NCBI RefSeq assembly: GCF_019703875.1
Contig: NZ_AP024110.1
Span: 310,001-374,000 of the forward strand
Length of the DNA stretch: 64,000 nucleotides
DNA from: Methyloradius palustris
Lineage (GTDB): Bacteria > Pseudomonadota > Gammaproteobacteria > Burkholderiales > Methylophilaceae
Direction of reading: 5' to 3'
The first letter of the stretch is position 1. Each line of letters opens with the position of its first letter. The notes under the pieces are model-generated. The model saw only the letters and a program-made list of their open reading frames with translations. It was not told the DNA's origin and did not search any database. Below, one piece after another: positions 1 through 8,549 of this stretch. The position numbers and the translations under genes were made by a program.

Positions 1-798
1 GTGGAGCAAATGCAGAGTTTGGCGACTGACATGGGCGAATCAACCTTGTTCGCACGCACGGGCGGGGCGCCATCACTTGCAGTAGGCATGGCCACTATAT
101 TTGGCAAAGCCTTTGGCCAGGGACTACTTGCTTTGTGGTACCACTTTGCCATTATGTTTGAGGCTATTTTTATATTGACCACGCTAGATGCAGGTACGCG
201 CGTTGGTCGATTCATGCTGCAAGATATGTTGAGCAATATTTGGCCAAAAATGGGTCAAACCTCATGGTATCCCTCAGTGATTTTAACCAGTGGGCTGGTG
301 GTCGCTGGTTGGGGATATTTTCTTTATATCGGAGTGATTGACCCAAATGGTGGCGTCAATATTCTGTGGCCGATGTTTGGCATTGCTAACCAGATGTTGG
401 CAGCTATCGCTTTGAGCGTTGGTACGGGCATTCTGATTAAAAATGGCAAACTAAAGTATGCGTGGGTCACAGGTTTGCCACTGGTTTGGCTGGTCACACT
501 GACCACAAGTGCCGCATGGGAGAAAATTACCAGCCCTGATGTTCGCGTAGGCTTTTTTGCTGCTGCTAATGATTTAGCCAGCAAACTAGCTGCAGGACTG
601 TTACCACCAGAAAAAGCGGCGGTTGCACCACAACTAATCCTTAACCAACGCCTAGATGCTTGGCTCACGCTTTTCTTTGTAGTAATGCTCTGGATAGTGG
701 TGCTGGATATGTTGCGGGTATGTGTGCGTTATCTTGCGGGTAAATCTGTGCGGCCGAATACTGAAACACCTTATGTGGCCACCCAACTGGTTAATTAA
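1..798 (+). CDS. cstA: Carbon starvation protein A (CstA), C-terminal part
   Basis: Only the last 265 residues are in the window; the reading frame is open from base 1, so the gene starts upstream (the family is usually about 690 residues). CstA/BtsT proteins are inner-membrane transporters linked to pyruvate or peptide uptake under carbon limitation. The visible part has the conserved segment LDAGTRVGRFMLQD near residue 61, followed by several long hydrophobic spans (residues about 93-112, 119-143, 153-170, 222-240), as expected of the CstA C-terminal region. A ybdD-type gene follows after 29 bases, the usual partner of cstA. Family assignment is firm; the substrate is not shown by sequence. 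Confidence 0.93.
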   Translation: MEQMQSLATDMGESTLFARTGGAPSLAVGMATIFGKAFGQGLLALWYHFAIMFEAIFILTTLDAGTRVGRFMLQDMLSNIWPKMGQTSWYPSVILTSGLVVAGWGYFLYIGVIDPNGGVNILWPMFGIANQMLAAIALSVGTGILIKNGKLKYAWVTGLPLVWLVTLTTSAAWEKITSPDVRVGFFAAANDLASKLAAGLLPPEKAAVAPQLILNQRLDAWLTLFFVVMLWIVVLDMLRVCVRYLAGKSVRPNTETPYVATQLVN

Positions 799-827
799 AT
801 TGAGCCAGTAATCTAAAGGAGGATCGT

Positions 828-1013
828 GTGATTAAGAGACTAAAAGCATTTTGGCGTCTTGTACGCCGACTCTCTGGCGATGACGCTTATGAGCAATATC
901 TGGCACATTTTGCAGCGCACCATGATGCGGTAGATGAGTTGCCATTAAGCAAGGAAGCGTTTTTCAAGCAATGGCAAAACAATAAATGGACGGGTATCAA
1001 GCGCTGCTGCTAA
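828..1013 (+). CDS. ybdD: YbdD/YjiX family small protein (DUF466)
   Basis: A 61-residue basic protein of the YbdD/YjiX family, which is almost always encoded just after cstA or btsT and is thought to be an accessory of the transporter. It shows the family pattern of an N-terminal basic helix, then SGDDAYEQYLAH and a C-terminal KxxF(F)xxQW-type segment, ending in two cysteines. The start is a GTG with a very strong ribosome binding site (AAAGGAGG at 815-822), five bases before the codon. It is 29 bases downstream of cstA and surely co-transcribed. The biochemical role is not established. Confidence 0.9.
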   Translation: MIKRLKAFWRLVRRLSGDDAYEQYLAHFAAHHDAVDELPLSKEAFFKQWQNNKWTGIKRCC

Positions 1014-1034
1014 GCAACGCTAAGTTGTTTGGTG

Positions 1035-1223
1035 TTATTTCCCGCCCATAATCCTTGCAACATCTTCAAAGCTTAGCTCTTGCACTTCTATGCCGTGGTT
1101 GTTTGAGCTAGAAGGCGCAATCTTTAATTCATCCCTCGGCTTTTCATTGGCTTGCAAAGGCAAGCTGCTGTCAGCCTTTGTGCCTGTGTTTTTATCGAAC
1201 ATTGATTGAATTAGGCTTATCAT
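1035..1223 (-). CDS. Hypothetical 62-residue protein ending in a double-glycine-like motif
   Basis: A small protein that I do not recognise. It has a good ribosome binding site (AAGGAG, complement of 1230-1235) six bases before an ATG, which supports translation. The N-terminal third is mildly hydrophobic (MISLIQSMF), the middle is polar and Ser/Asn-rich, and the C-terminus is LSFEDVARIMGGK. That end resembles the LSxEELxxIxGG leader of double-glycine peptides, but here only one lysine follows the GG, so no core peptide is encoded. It stands alone between ybdD (convergent, 21 bases) and lgt (201-base gap). Function unknown. Confidence 0.6.
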   Translation of the reverse strand: MISLIQSMFDKNTGTKADSSLPLQANEKPRDELKIAPSSSNNHGIEVQELSFEDVARIMGGK

Positions 1224-1424
1224 TTTTATCTCCTTAAAACTTGATCCACGTATTCAATAATGCAAATCGTGTACCAATAGATTTAAGAGATATATCACTT
1301 CTATAACTCTATGATTTTTATGAGTTAGTCATTTTCCGCTGAATAGAAGACGGCTAAAACGTTAAAGAGTAATGTCGAATTCATCACAACTGTATGGTTA
1401 ATCGTCAGATTTTCAGCAATATGA

Positions 1425-2213
1425 TTAGCGGGTAAATTTATTGGCGAGTGCGCTTCTAAGCATCCATATACCTACTAGCACCATAGGCAAACTCAACCAT
1501 TGGCCCATGCTCATTCCCAATGCCAGAAAACCTAGGAAACTATCTGGCTGACGCGTAAATTCTACTAAAAAGCGGAACGTGCCATAGCCTATCAAAAATA
1601 GACCAGAAATCGCACCGACAGGTCGTGGTTTGGCCGAGTATGTCCACAGAATAATAAACAGCAGTATGCCCTCTAACCCAAACTCATAAAGCTGAGATGG
1701 GTGACGAGGCACATTATCTACGCGCGGAAATACCATTCCCCAAGGCAGGTTGGTTGCGCGCCCCCATAATTCACCGTTGATGAAATTACCCATACGACCA
1801 GCGGCCAAGCCTATCGGCACAAGTGGCGCGACAAAATCCATGATGCTGAGCCACTGTTTACCTGTTTTACGGGCAAAGAAGAACATCGCGGTTAATACAC
1901 CTAGGAAGCCGCCATGAAAAGACATACCGCCTTGCCATAGAAAAAATATCTCTAAAGGGTGGCTAATAAAATAAGTAGGTTGGTAGAACACTACATAACC
2001 CAAACGCCCACCAAAAATGACGCCCATAGCGCCATAAAACAAGATGTCATCAAGGTCAGTTTCAGTCCAGCCGCGTTCTGGATATTTGCGAGCTCGCCAT
2101 TTGCCTAGAAACAGCAAACTCATGAATCCAAAGAGATACATCAAGCCATACCAGTGAATGCCGAGCGGGCCAAGATGAATTGCAACAGGGTCAAATTCTG
2201 GATGTATGAGCAT
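1425..2213 (-). CDS. lgt: Prolipoprotein diacylglyceryl transferase
   Basis: Lgt moves a diacylglyceryl group from phosphatidylglycerol to the lipobox cysteine of prolipoproteins in the inner membrane, the first step of lipoprotein maturation. The 262-residue length is normal. Visible family marks are HGGFLGV (about residue 98-104) and the signature GRMGNFINGELWGR (about 139-152), with seven or so hydrophobic spans. It is transcribed away from ilvD with a 114-base divergent spacer between the two start codons and appears to be a single-gene unit. Confidence 0.97.
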   Translation of the reverse strand: MLIHPEFDPVAIHLGPLGIHWYGLMYLFGFMSLLFLGKWRARKYPERGWTETDLDDILFYGAMGVIFGGRLGYVVFYQPTYFISHPLEIFFLWQGGMSFHGGFLGVLTAMFFFARKTGKQWLSIMDFVAPLVPIGLAAGRMGNFINGELWGRATNLPWGMVFPRVDNVPRHPSQLYEFGLEGILLFIILWTYSAKPRPVGAISGLFLIGYGTFRFLVEFTRQPDSFLGFLALGMSMGQWLSLPMVLVGIWMLRSALANKFTR

Positions 2214-2327
2214 GAGTGTGTGACGGGATTGAGTTAGAATATTGAATTATACGTTTTAATCGGTTTACGCTGGATTACATACTGCAAATAAACGAGTCTG
2301 CAGTTGCATCACCATTAAGGAATTTTT

Positions 2328-4178
2328 ATGCCTGAATATCGTTCAAGAACTACCACTCACGGCCGCAACATGGCGGGTGCCCGCGCACTATGGCGCGCTA
2401 CGGGCATGAAAGACGGCGATTTTGATAAGCCTATCATCGCCATTTCTAATTCATTCACGCAGTTTGTGCCAGGCCATGTACATTTAAAAGACTTAGGCCA
2501 ACTGGTGGCGCGTGAGATTGAGCGTGCTGGCGGCGTGGCAAAAGAATTCAATACCATTGCCGTGGATGACGGTATTGCGATGGGTCATGCTGGTATGTTG
2601 TACAGCTTACCGAGCCGCGACTTGATTGCTGATAGCGTGGAATACATGGTCAACGCACACTGTGCTGATGCGTTGGTATGTATATCGAATTGCGACAAGA
2701 TTACACCGGGCATGCTGATGGCTGCATTGCGCCTGAATATTCCGGTTGTATTCGTGTCTGGCGGCCCGATGGAAGCGGGTAAGGTGAATTGGCAAGGTAA
2801 AGAACATAAGCTCGACCTGGTTGATGCCATGGTAGCAGCGGCGGATAGCCGTGTATCGGATGCTGAGTCTGATGCGATTGAGCGCTCGGCCTGCCCGACC
2901 TGCGGCTCTTGCTCAGGCATGTTTACTGCCAATTCAATGAACTGTTTGACTGAGGCATTGGGTTTGAGTTTGCCCGGTAATGGCTCGACATTGGCGACAC
3001 ACGGCGCGCGCAAGGAATTATTCCTCAAGGCTGGCCGTACCATTGTGGAGTTGGCCAAGCGTTATTACGAACAGGATGATGATTCGGTATTGCCACGTTC
3101 AATTGCCAATATGCAGGCTTTTGAAAATGCCATGAGCCTCGATGTAGCTATGGGTGGTTCAACGAACACCGTTCTGCATTTGCTTGCGGCGGCGCACGAG
3201 GCTGGTATTGATTTTACAATGGCCGATATTGATCGTATTTCACGCGGCGTACCTTGTATCTGCAAGGTGGCGCCGGCAACGGCTAAGTATCATATGGAAG
3301 ATGTGCACCATGCTGGTGGCGTAATGGGTATTTTGAGTGAGTTGAGCCGTGGTGGATTGATTCACCGTGATACGCCAACAGTACACAGCCCAACCATGGG
3401 TGATGCTCTGGATAAATGGGACATCACGACCACACAAGATGAGGATGTGAAAAAGTTTTTCCGTGCGGCACCAGGTGGTATTGCAACTACGATTGCATTT
3501 AGTCAGTCTATGTTATTCCCAACGTTAGACGATGACCGTGCTGAAGGCTGTATTCGCGACATTGAGCATGCTTACTCAAAAGACGGCGGCCTGGCTGTGC
3601 TTTACGGCAATATTGCGCTAGATGGTTGTATCGTCAAAACAGCAGGCGTTGATGACAGTATTTTGAAGTTCACAGGTCGTGCGCGCATTTTTGAGAGCCA
3701 AGATGCTGCAGTTGAGGCGATTCTGGCCGATACAGTAGTAGCGGGCGATGTAGTGGTGATTCGTTATGAAGGCCCACGCGGCGGCCCTGGTATGCAAGAG
3801 ATGTTGTATCCAACCAGCTATTTGAAATCAAAAGACTTGGGTAAGGTGTGTGCTTTGCTTACAGATGGCAGGTTCTCTGGAGGTACGTCTGGTTTGAGTA
3901 TTGGCCATGCCTCGCCTGAGGCGGCTGAAGGTGGCGCGATTGGTTTGGTGGAAGAGGGTGATACCATCGAAATTGATATTCCTAACCGCACCATCCACTT
4001 GGCCATTAGTGATGAAATCATGGCGCACAGACGTGCAACAATGGAAGCAAAAGGCAAAGCTGCATGGAAGCCACTGAATCGTAATCGCGTCGTTTCGCCA
4101 GCGTTACGTGCTTATGCCGCAATGAGTACCAGTGCCGCGCGCGGTGCGGTACGGGATGTGTCTCAAATAGAAAAATAG
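2328..4178 (+). CDS. ilvD: Dihydroxy-acid dehydratase
   Basis: IlvD dehydrates 2,3-dihydroxy-isovalerate and 2,3-dihydroxy-3-methylvalerate in the synthesis of valine, isoleucine and the leucine/pantothenate precursor. At 616 residues it has the size of the E. coli [4Fe-4S] type. Cluster cysteines are seen in CISNCDKITPGM and in CPTCGSCSGMF; the C-terminal substrate region with GRFSGGTSG is intact. The ATG is preceded by AAGGA. It lies divergent to lgt; no leader-peptide attenuator is visible in the 114-base spacer, so classical ilv attenuation is not supported here. Confidence 0.98.
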   Translation: MPEYRSRTTTHGRNMAGARALWRATGMKDGDFDKPIIAISNSFTQFVPGHVHLKDLGQLVAREIERAGGVAKEFNTIAVDDGIAMGHAGMLYSLPSRDLIADSVEYMVNAHCADALVCISNCDKITPGMLMAALRLNIPVVFVSGGPMEAGKVNWQGKEHKLDLVDAMVAAADSRVSDAESDAIERSACPTCGSCSGMFTANSMNCLTEALGLSLPGNGSTLATHGARKELFLKAGRTIVELAKRYYEQDDDSVLPRSIANMQAFENAMSLDVAMGGSTNTVLHLLAAAHEAGIDFTMADIDRISRGVPCICKVAPATAKYHMEDVHHAGGVMGILSELSRGGLIHRDTPTVHSPTMGDALDKWDITTTQDEDVKKFFRAAPGGIATTIAFSQSMLFPTLDDDRAEGCIRDIEHAYSKDGGLAVLYGNIALDGCIVKTAGVDDSILKFTGRARIFESQDAAVEAILADTVVAGDVVVIRYEGPRGGPGMQEMLYPTSYLKSKDLGKVCALLTDGRFSGGTSGLSIGHASPEAAEGGAIGLVEEGDTIEIDIPNRTIHLAISDEIMAHRRATMEAKGKAAWKPLNRNRVVSPALRAYAAMSTSAARGAVRDVSQIEK

Positions 4179-4225
4179 TCGTTTAATTGTGTCATGAATT
4201 TTAGCTGTATAAGCAGCGGGGAACT

Positions 4226-5161
4226 ATGGATACCAGCCAATCAGCAACAAAAGAGTACGAAAGCAAATATCCATCATCGCATGTCGCTGAGGATCAGGTT
4301 CGCTTTACCAAAGATGAAGCTGGGCTGGATTACATAGAGATCGAGAATCGCCATGCTACGGCCAAACTGGCCTTGCAAGGCGCACATTTGATGCATTGGC
4401 ACCCCAAACACACTGCGCAACCAGTGTTATGGATGTCAGAACAATCCCGCTTTGAGCCTGGCCGTTCTATCCGCGGTGGTATTCCGCTTTGCTGGCCTTG
4501 GTTTGGCGCACATCCTACTGACAGCTCACTCTGTATGCATGGTTTCGCCCGCGTGACGCCGTTCTCGGTGATTGATATTGGGCAGATGTACAACGGCAAT
4601 ACACGTGTGATTTTGCAGATGAAGCAAACCGAGAATTCGCAACGTCAGCTTTCATATCCTTATACCTTAACGATGACGATTGAAATTGGTGCTACTTTAT
4701 CCATCAAACTTTCAACGACCAATCGCGCTACCCAGCCATTCTTTATGGGTGAGGCTTTTCATACCTATTTCAATGTGAGCGATGTTGAAAAGGTCAGCGT
4801 TTCTGGCCTCGATAACACTGAGTATGCCGATAAACTGCTTGATTACTGGCGTGGCACACAAGAGGGTGATCTCACCTTTAATCAGGAGTTTGACCGTGTG
4901 TATGTCAGTACCAAAACGGCTGTGAAAATTCATGATCCAGCGTTTAATCGCGATATTGTCATCAATAAAAAAGGTAGTAGCACCACAGTGGTGTGGACGC
5001 CTTGGCAGAAAAAAGCGCATCAGATGGCTGACATGGCAAAAGACGATAGCTGGCGCAAAATGTTATGCGTTGAAACTGCCAATGCCATGGAAAATCTGGT
5101 CATGATTAACCCTGGCTATACACACATACTCGCCGTAGAGTACAGTGTTGAAAGCGTTTAA
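4226..5161 (+). CDS. D-hexose-6-phosphate mutarotase (YeaD-like, aldose 1-epimerase family)
   Basis: A cytoplasmic galactose-mutarotase-fold protein that interconverts anomers of hexose 6-phosphates. The 311-residue sequence shows the YeaD-type landmarks GGIPLCWPWFG, MHGFAR and GEAFHTYF (catalytic His) and a C-terminal VVWTPW...CVETAN segment with the conserved glutamate. The N-terminal 30 or so residues are polar and less conserved. GGGGA precedes the ATG. It lies 47 bases after ilvD and 27 bases before a cytochrome c gene, so the three may share a transcript. Confidence 0.9.
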   Translation: MDTSQSATKEYESKYPSSHVAEDQVRFTKDEAGLDYIEIENRHATAKLALQGAHLMHWHPKHTAQPVLWMSEQSRFEPGRSIRGGIPLCWPWFGAHPTDSSLCMHGFARVTPFSVIDIGQMYNGNTRVILQMKQTENSQRQLSYPYTLTMTIEIGATLSIKLSTTNRATQPFFMGEAFHTYFNVSDVEKVSVSGLDNTEYADKLLDYWRGTQEGDLTFNQEFDRVYVSTKTAVKIHDPAFNRDIVINKKGSSTTVVWTPWQKKAHQMADMAKDDSWRKMLCVETANAMENLVMINPGYTHILAVEYSVESV

Positions 5162-5188
5162 ATAGTGATTGCTACCAAGGAGTTAAAC

Positions 5189-5515
5189 ATGAAAGCATTG
5201 TTTATATTAGCCGCAGCAGCTAGTAGCTTGTTACTGGCAGGCCAAGCGGCCGCAGTCGATGCTGGTGCTGCCGAAGCGCTTGCACAGAAAAGTGGTTGCT
5301 TGGCATGCCATAGCGTTGCCAACAAGATCGTAGGCCCAGCTTATAAAGATGTCGCAGCAAAATATAGGGGCGATAAAACCGCCGAAGCCAAACTGATTGC
5401 CAAAGTAAAAGCCGGTGGAAGTGGTGTGTGGGGCCCGATTCCCATGCCGGCTAACAGTCCACATGTAAAGGACGAAGACATCAAAACTATCGTCCAGTGG
5501 GTGCTGACCCTGTAA
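5189..5515 (+). CDS. Periplasmic mono-heme cytochrome c (c551/c552 type)
   Basis: A 108-residue secreted cytochrome c. The start is placed at the ATG of MKALFILAAAASS, because AAGGAG (5177-5182) sits seven bases before it and the residues upstream have no role in the signal peptide. After a cleavable signal peptide ending near GQAAA, the mature protein has one CLACH heme site and a PMPANSPHVKDEDIKTIV tail whose methionine is the likely sixth iron ligand, as in NirM/c551-like electron carriers. The partner enzyme cannot be deduced from context. A rho-independent terminator follows. Confidence 0.93.
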   Translation: MKALFILAAAASSLLLAGQAAAVDAGAAEALAQKSGCLACHSVANKIVGPAYKDVAAKYRGDKTAEAKLIAKVKAGGSGVWGPIPMPANSPHVKDEDIKTIVQWVLTL

Positions 5516-5539
5516 CCAACTTTACAGCAGGCATAAAGA

Positions 5540-5566
5540 AAGCCAGTCCAAAAGACTGGCTTTTCG
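5540..5566 (+). terminator. Rho-independent terminator after the cytochrome c gene
   Basis: A perfect hairpin, AAGCCAGTC / GACTGGCTT with loop CAAAA, runs into TTTTCGC. It lies 25 bases after the cytochrome stop codon and ends the ilvD-mutarotase-cytochrome run. A preceding AAAGAA run may also let it act for the convergent permease transcript. Confidence 0.8.
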
Positions 5567-5597
5567 CATTACTGGTTCGGTATTGATAGTGATTAGA

Positions 5598-6995
5598 TCA
5601 GGATTTCAACTTACTGTGATGCATAGAGTAAGCAAAGTAAATTACAACGCCCACAGCTATCCAGATGAAGAAGCGATGCCAGGTTTCCGCTGGCAAGAAT
5701 GCCGTCAATGCACCGCAAGTGATAATGCCAAGCACTGGAATGAGTGGATTCCATGGATTCTTGAATGGTCGCTTCAGATTCGGTTGCCGAATACGCAATA
5801 CAATCACACCTACACATACCATGATAAAGCTAGCTAGCGTGCCTATATTCACGGTCTCTGCCAACTCGCCCAGTGGTATAAAGCCAGCAATAATCGAGAT
5901 AACAAACCCACATAGCAAGATGATGCGCACGGGGGTTTGTCGTTCTGGATTAATGGCTGAGAAGAACGGAGAAATGAGTCCGTCACGGCTCATGGCATAA
6001 AGAATTCTGGTTAGTCCGTATAGCAACACCAGAAGCACGGTAATCAGACCCGCCAGTACGCCAGTTGCGACTAATGTCGATGCCCAGGTATAGCCAATCT
6101 TGGTCAGGGCAAAAGCGACTGGCGAAGACGTGTTGAGCTCAGTATAAGAAACGATACCCGTTAAAAAACCTGAAACCAGAATGTAGATTATTGTGCAAAA
6201 CGTGACTGAGGCAATCAGCCCGATGGGCAGATCACGTTGTGGGTTCTTCGCTTCATCTGCCGCCGTAGAGACAGCATCAAAACCAAAGTAAGCAAAGAAT
6301 ACCAGCGATGCGCCAGCCAGCACGCCTATGGTTTTGCCATTATCTAGTGTATCGAACCAGCCAAACGGCATGAATGGGTGCCAGTTTTCTGAATGCAGAT
6401 TCATGCCGGCAAGTACCAAAAAGATGGCAATCGTCGATAACTTGATGGCAACCATGATGTTATTGACCTGTGCACTTTGTTTAACGCCGCTGATCAGCAG
6501 CAATGTCAGAACCCAGATAATGGAGAATGCAGGCAGATTGATAATACCTCCCATACTTGGCGCTTTTGTGTAAAGCTCGGGCATGCTCAAGCCGAAATTG
6601 GTGAGTGTGCGAATAAAGTAGCCTGCCCAGCCATTGGCCACTGCGGCAGCACCCACGCCGTATTCAAGCAATAATATCCAGCCAATCACCCAGGCAAAAA
6701 ATTCACCAAAAGCTACGTAGCTATAACCGTATGCACTGCCCGAACCACCGACTGAGGCTGATAATTCCGCATATGAGAGTGCAGCAAAAGCAGAAGCAAC
6801 GCCGGCGATGATGAATGAAATAATGACAGCAGGGCCTGCCTGGGTTGCGGCTGCTAGCCCTGTGAGTACAAAGATGCCAGTGCCGATTGCACCGCCAATG
6901 CCGAGAAGCGCAAGATCAAACGCACTCAGGCATTTTTTCAGCCCACTATGGGTTTCAGTGGCAATCGCTTTGGTGCGGAACAGTTGAGCAAGCAT
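5598..6995 (-). CDS. APC-superfamily amino acid permease (cationic amino acid transporter type)
   Basis: A 465-residue integral membrane protein with about twelve hydrophobic spans. The first helix GIGGAIGTGIFVLTGLAA carries the helix-breaking glycine motif of APC transporters, and the pattern (SYAELSASVGGSGSAYGYSY, then GFDAVSTAADEAKNPQRDLP) fits the YfnA/CAT (TC 2.A.3.3) branch. It should import amino acids across the inner membrane; the exact substrate is not visible. AAGGGG precedes the ATG by eight bases. It faces the cytochrome gene tail to tail and is followed upstream by hemF on the same strand (56-base gap). Confidence 0.92.
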   Translation of the reverse strand: MLAQLFRTKAIATETHSGLKKCLSAFDLALLGIGGAIGTGIFVLTGLAAATQAGPAVIISFIIAGVASAFAALSYAELSASVGGSGSAYGYSYVAFGEFFAWVIGWILLLEYGVGAAAVANGWAGYFIRTLTNFGLSMPELYTKAPSMGGIINLPAFSIIWVLTLLLISGVKQSAQVNNIMVAIKLSTIAIFLVLAGMNLHSENWHPFMPFGWFDTLDNGKTIGVLAGASLVFFAYFGFDAVSTAADEAKNPQRDLPIGLIASVTFCTIIYILVSGFLTGIVSYTELNTSSPVAFALTKIGYTWASTLVATGVLAGLITVLLVLLYGLTRILYAMSRDGLISPFFSAINPERQTPVRIILLCGFVISIIAGFIPLGELAETVNIGTLASFIMVCVGVIVLRIRQPNLKRPFKNPWNPLIPVLGIITCGALTAFLPAETWHRFFIWIAVGVVIYFAYSMHHSKLKS

Positions 6996-7051
6996 TCGGT
7001 ATCCCCTTTGTTATTATTTTCTAAGTATGCACGAAATATGCCTGCTACAGC

Positions 7052-7981
7052 CTAATTAGCTGGTGGCAGCCAATCCCTGTGTTTGAGGAATTGACTATAT
7101 AGTTTGGCTTCTTCGCTACCGTCAGCTGGTTTCCAGTCATAACGCCATTTCACGATTGGTGGCATGGAGAGCAGGATAGATTCGGTGCGTCCATTCGACT
7201 GTAGACCAAAAAGCGTGCCGCGGTCGTAGACCAGATTGAATTCTACATAGCGGCCGCGACGATAGGCCTGAAAGTCTCGCTGCTGGTCGCCATAGGGCGT
7301 ATCTTTGCGACGCTGGGCAATCGGCAAGTAGGCTTGTAAGAAAGCTTCGCCCACGGCCTTGAGCATGGCAAAGCTATCGACAAATCCAAGCTCGTTAAAA
7401 TCATCAAAGAAAATACCACCTATGCCGCGTGGCTCATTACGGTGCTTGAGGAAGAAGTAATCATCGCAGTGTTTTTTGAATCGGGGATAAAGTGAGTCGC
7501 CGAACGGTGCTAGTGCATCGCGGCAGGTGCGATGGAAGTGAATGACGTCCTCATCGAAACCGTAGTAAGGCGTCAAATCCATCCCGCCACCAAACCACCA
7601 AATATCTGGAGTATCTTCATGTTTAGGCGCTTTGGCCACAAAAAAGCGCACATTCATGTGCACGGTTGGAATGTAGGGATTGCGTGGATGAAATACAAGC
7701 GATACACCCATGGCTTCCCAGCTACGTCCAGCCGCTTCTGGGTGGGCAATGGTGGCTGCTGGTGGTAGTTTATTGCCGAGTACATGTGAGAAACCAACGC
7801 CAGCACGTTCGAATACATTGCCTTCTTCTAGCATGCATGATGTACCGCCACCACCTTCAGGTCGTTGCCAGCTATCGTGCAGAAAGGTTTTGCCATCCAC
7901 CATTTCAATGGCTTCGATAATCCGGCTCTGCAAGCCTGAGAGGTAGTCAAATACGGCGTTGGCGTTAATTTCAGTGGACAT
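7052..7981 (-). CDS. hemF: Oxygen-dependent coproporphyrinogen III oxidase
   Basis: HemF converts coproporphyrinogen III to protoporphyrinogen IX using O2 in heme synthesis, in the cytosol. The sequence shows the family segments PTVHMNVRFF and WWFGGGMDLTPYYG, and FNLVYDRGTLFGL near the C-terminus. I start it at the ATG of MSTEINA (309 residues); a TTG one codon earlier is less likely. The start is seven bases after the tsaC stop, with AGGAAG overlapping the end of tsaC. It is the last gene of the dusB-to-hemF run. Use of HemF implies an aerobic habit. Confidence 0.97.
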   Translation of the reverse strand: MSTEINANAVFDYLSGLQSRIIEAIEMVDGKTFLHDSWQRPEGGGGTSCMLEEGNVFERAGVGFSHVLGNKLPPAATIAHPEAAGRSWEAMGVSLVFHPRNPYIPTVHMNVRFFVAKAPKHEDTPDIWWFGGGMDLTPYYGFDEDVIHFHRTCRDALAPFGDSLYPRFKKHCDDYFFLKHRNEPRGIGGIFFDDFNELGFVDSFAMLKAVGEAFLQAYLPIAQRRKDTPYGDQQRDFQAYRRGRYVEFNLVYDRGTLFGLQSNGRTESILLSMPPIVKWRYDWKPADGSEEAKLYSQFLKHRDWLPPAN

Positions 7982-7987
7982 CAATCA

Positions 7988-8539
7988 TTACTTCCTGAGG
8001 ATCTTACCTGTTAGCAGGTCTTGAATCGTAGATGGTTTTTTAGCACCTGCTGTCATGCCTGGCAATATGCGCGTTTGACCTGAGAATAGCTTATAACACT
8101 GCCTGCTAGTCTTGGCTGGTTGGTGGCCGCTTTTATTAGCGCTGGTAGATACTAACGCCATGCCGAGCTGTTTGCACAAGCGTTTTGAGAATGCATGCTG
8201 GGTGACGCGAATGGCGATGGTTTTATGCTTGCCACTTAGCCATTTTGGACAATCTTTAGCAGCAGGTACCAGCCAAGTGTGAGGGGCTTTACCTAACCAG
8301 CTGTGCTGCATGGAGGCAATCTGGCTGGCAGTGAGCGGGGCTATATACCGTTGAAATGCTGAGAAACGGTCGGCCAGCAGAATAAGGCCCTTATGCTTTG
8401 GCCGTTGTTTGATGCGTAGTATGCGCTGCACCGCGAGTCGATTATCTGGGTCGCAACCAAGGCCAAAGATGGATTCAGTCGGGTAGGCGATCACACCACC
8501 TGAGCGTAAGTAACTGCGTAATCCACGCGCTTGGGTCAC
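7988..8539 (-). CDS. tsaC: Threonylcarbamoyl-AMP synthase, short TsaC/YrdC type
   Basis: TsaC makes threonylcarbamoyl-AMP from threonine, bicarbonate and ATP, the first step of the tRNA t6A37 modification at ANN-reading tRNAs. The 183-residue protein is the short, single-domain form without the Sua5 C-terminal domain. Landmarks are GGVIAYPTESIFGLGCDP at residues 14-31, a KxR-type basic segment (KQRPKHKGLI) and STSANKSG. The start is GTG. Its partner tsaB lies at 59.8 kb in the same window. It sits ten bases after purD. Confidence 0.93.
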   Translation of the reverse strand: MTQARGLRSYLRSGGVIAYPTESIFGLGCDPDNRLAVQRILRIKQRPKHKGLILLADRFSAFQRYIAPLTASQIASMQHSWLGKAPHTWLVPAAKDCPKWLSGKHKTIAIRVTQHAFSKRLCKQLGMALVSTSANKSGHQPAKTSRQCYKLFSGQTRILPGMTAGAKKPSTIQDLLTGKILRK

Positions 8540-8549
8540 AAGTCAGGCC

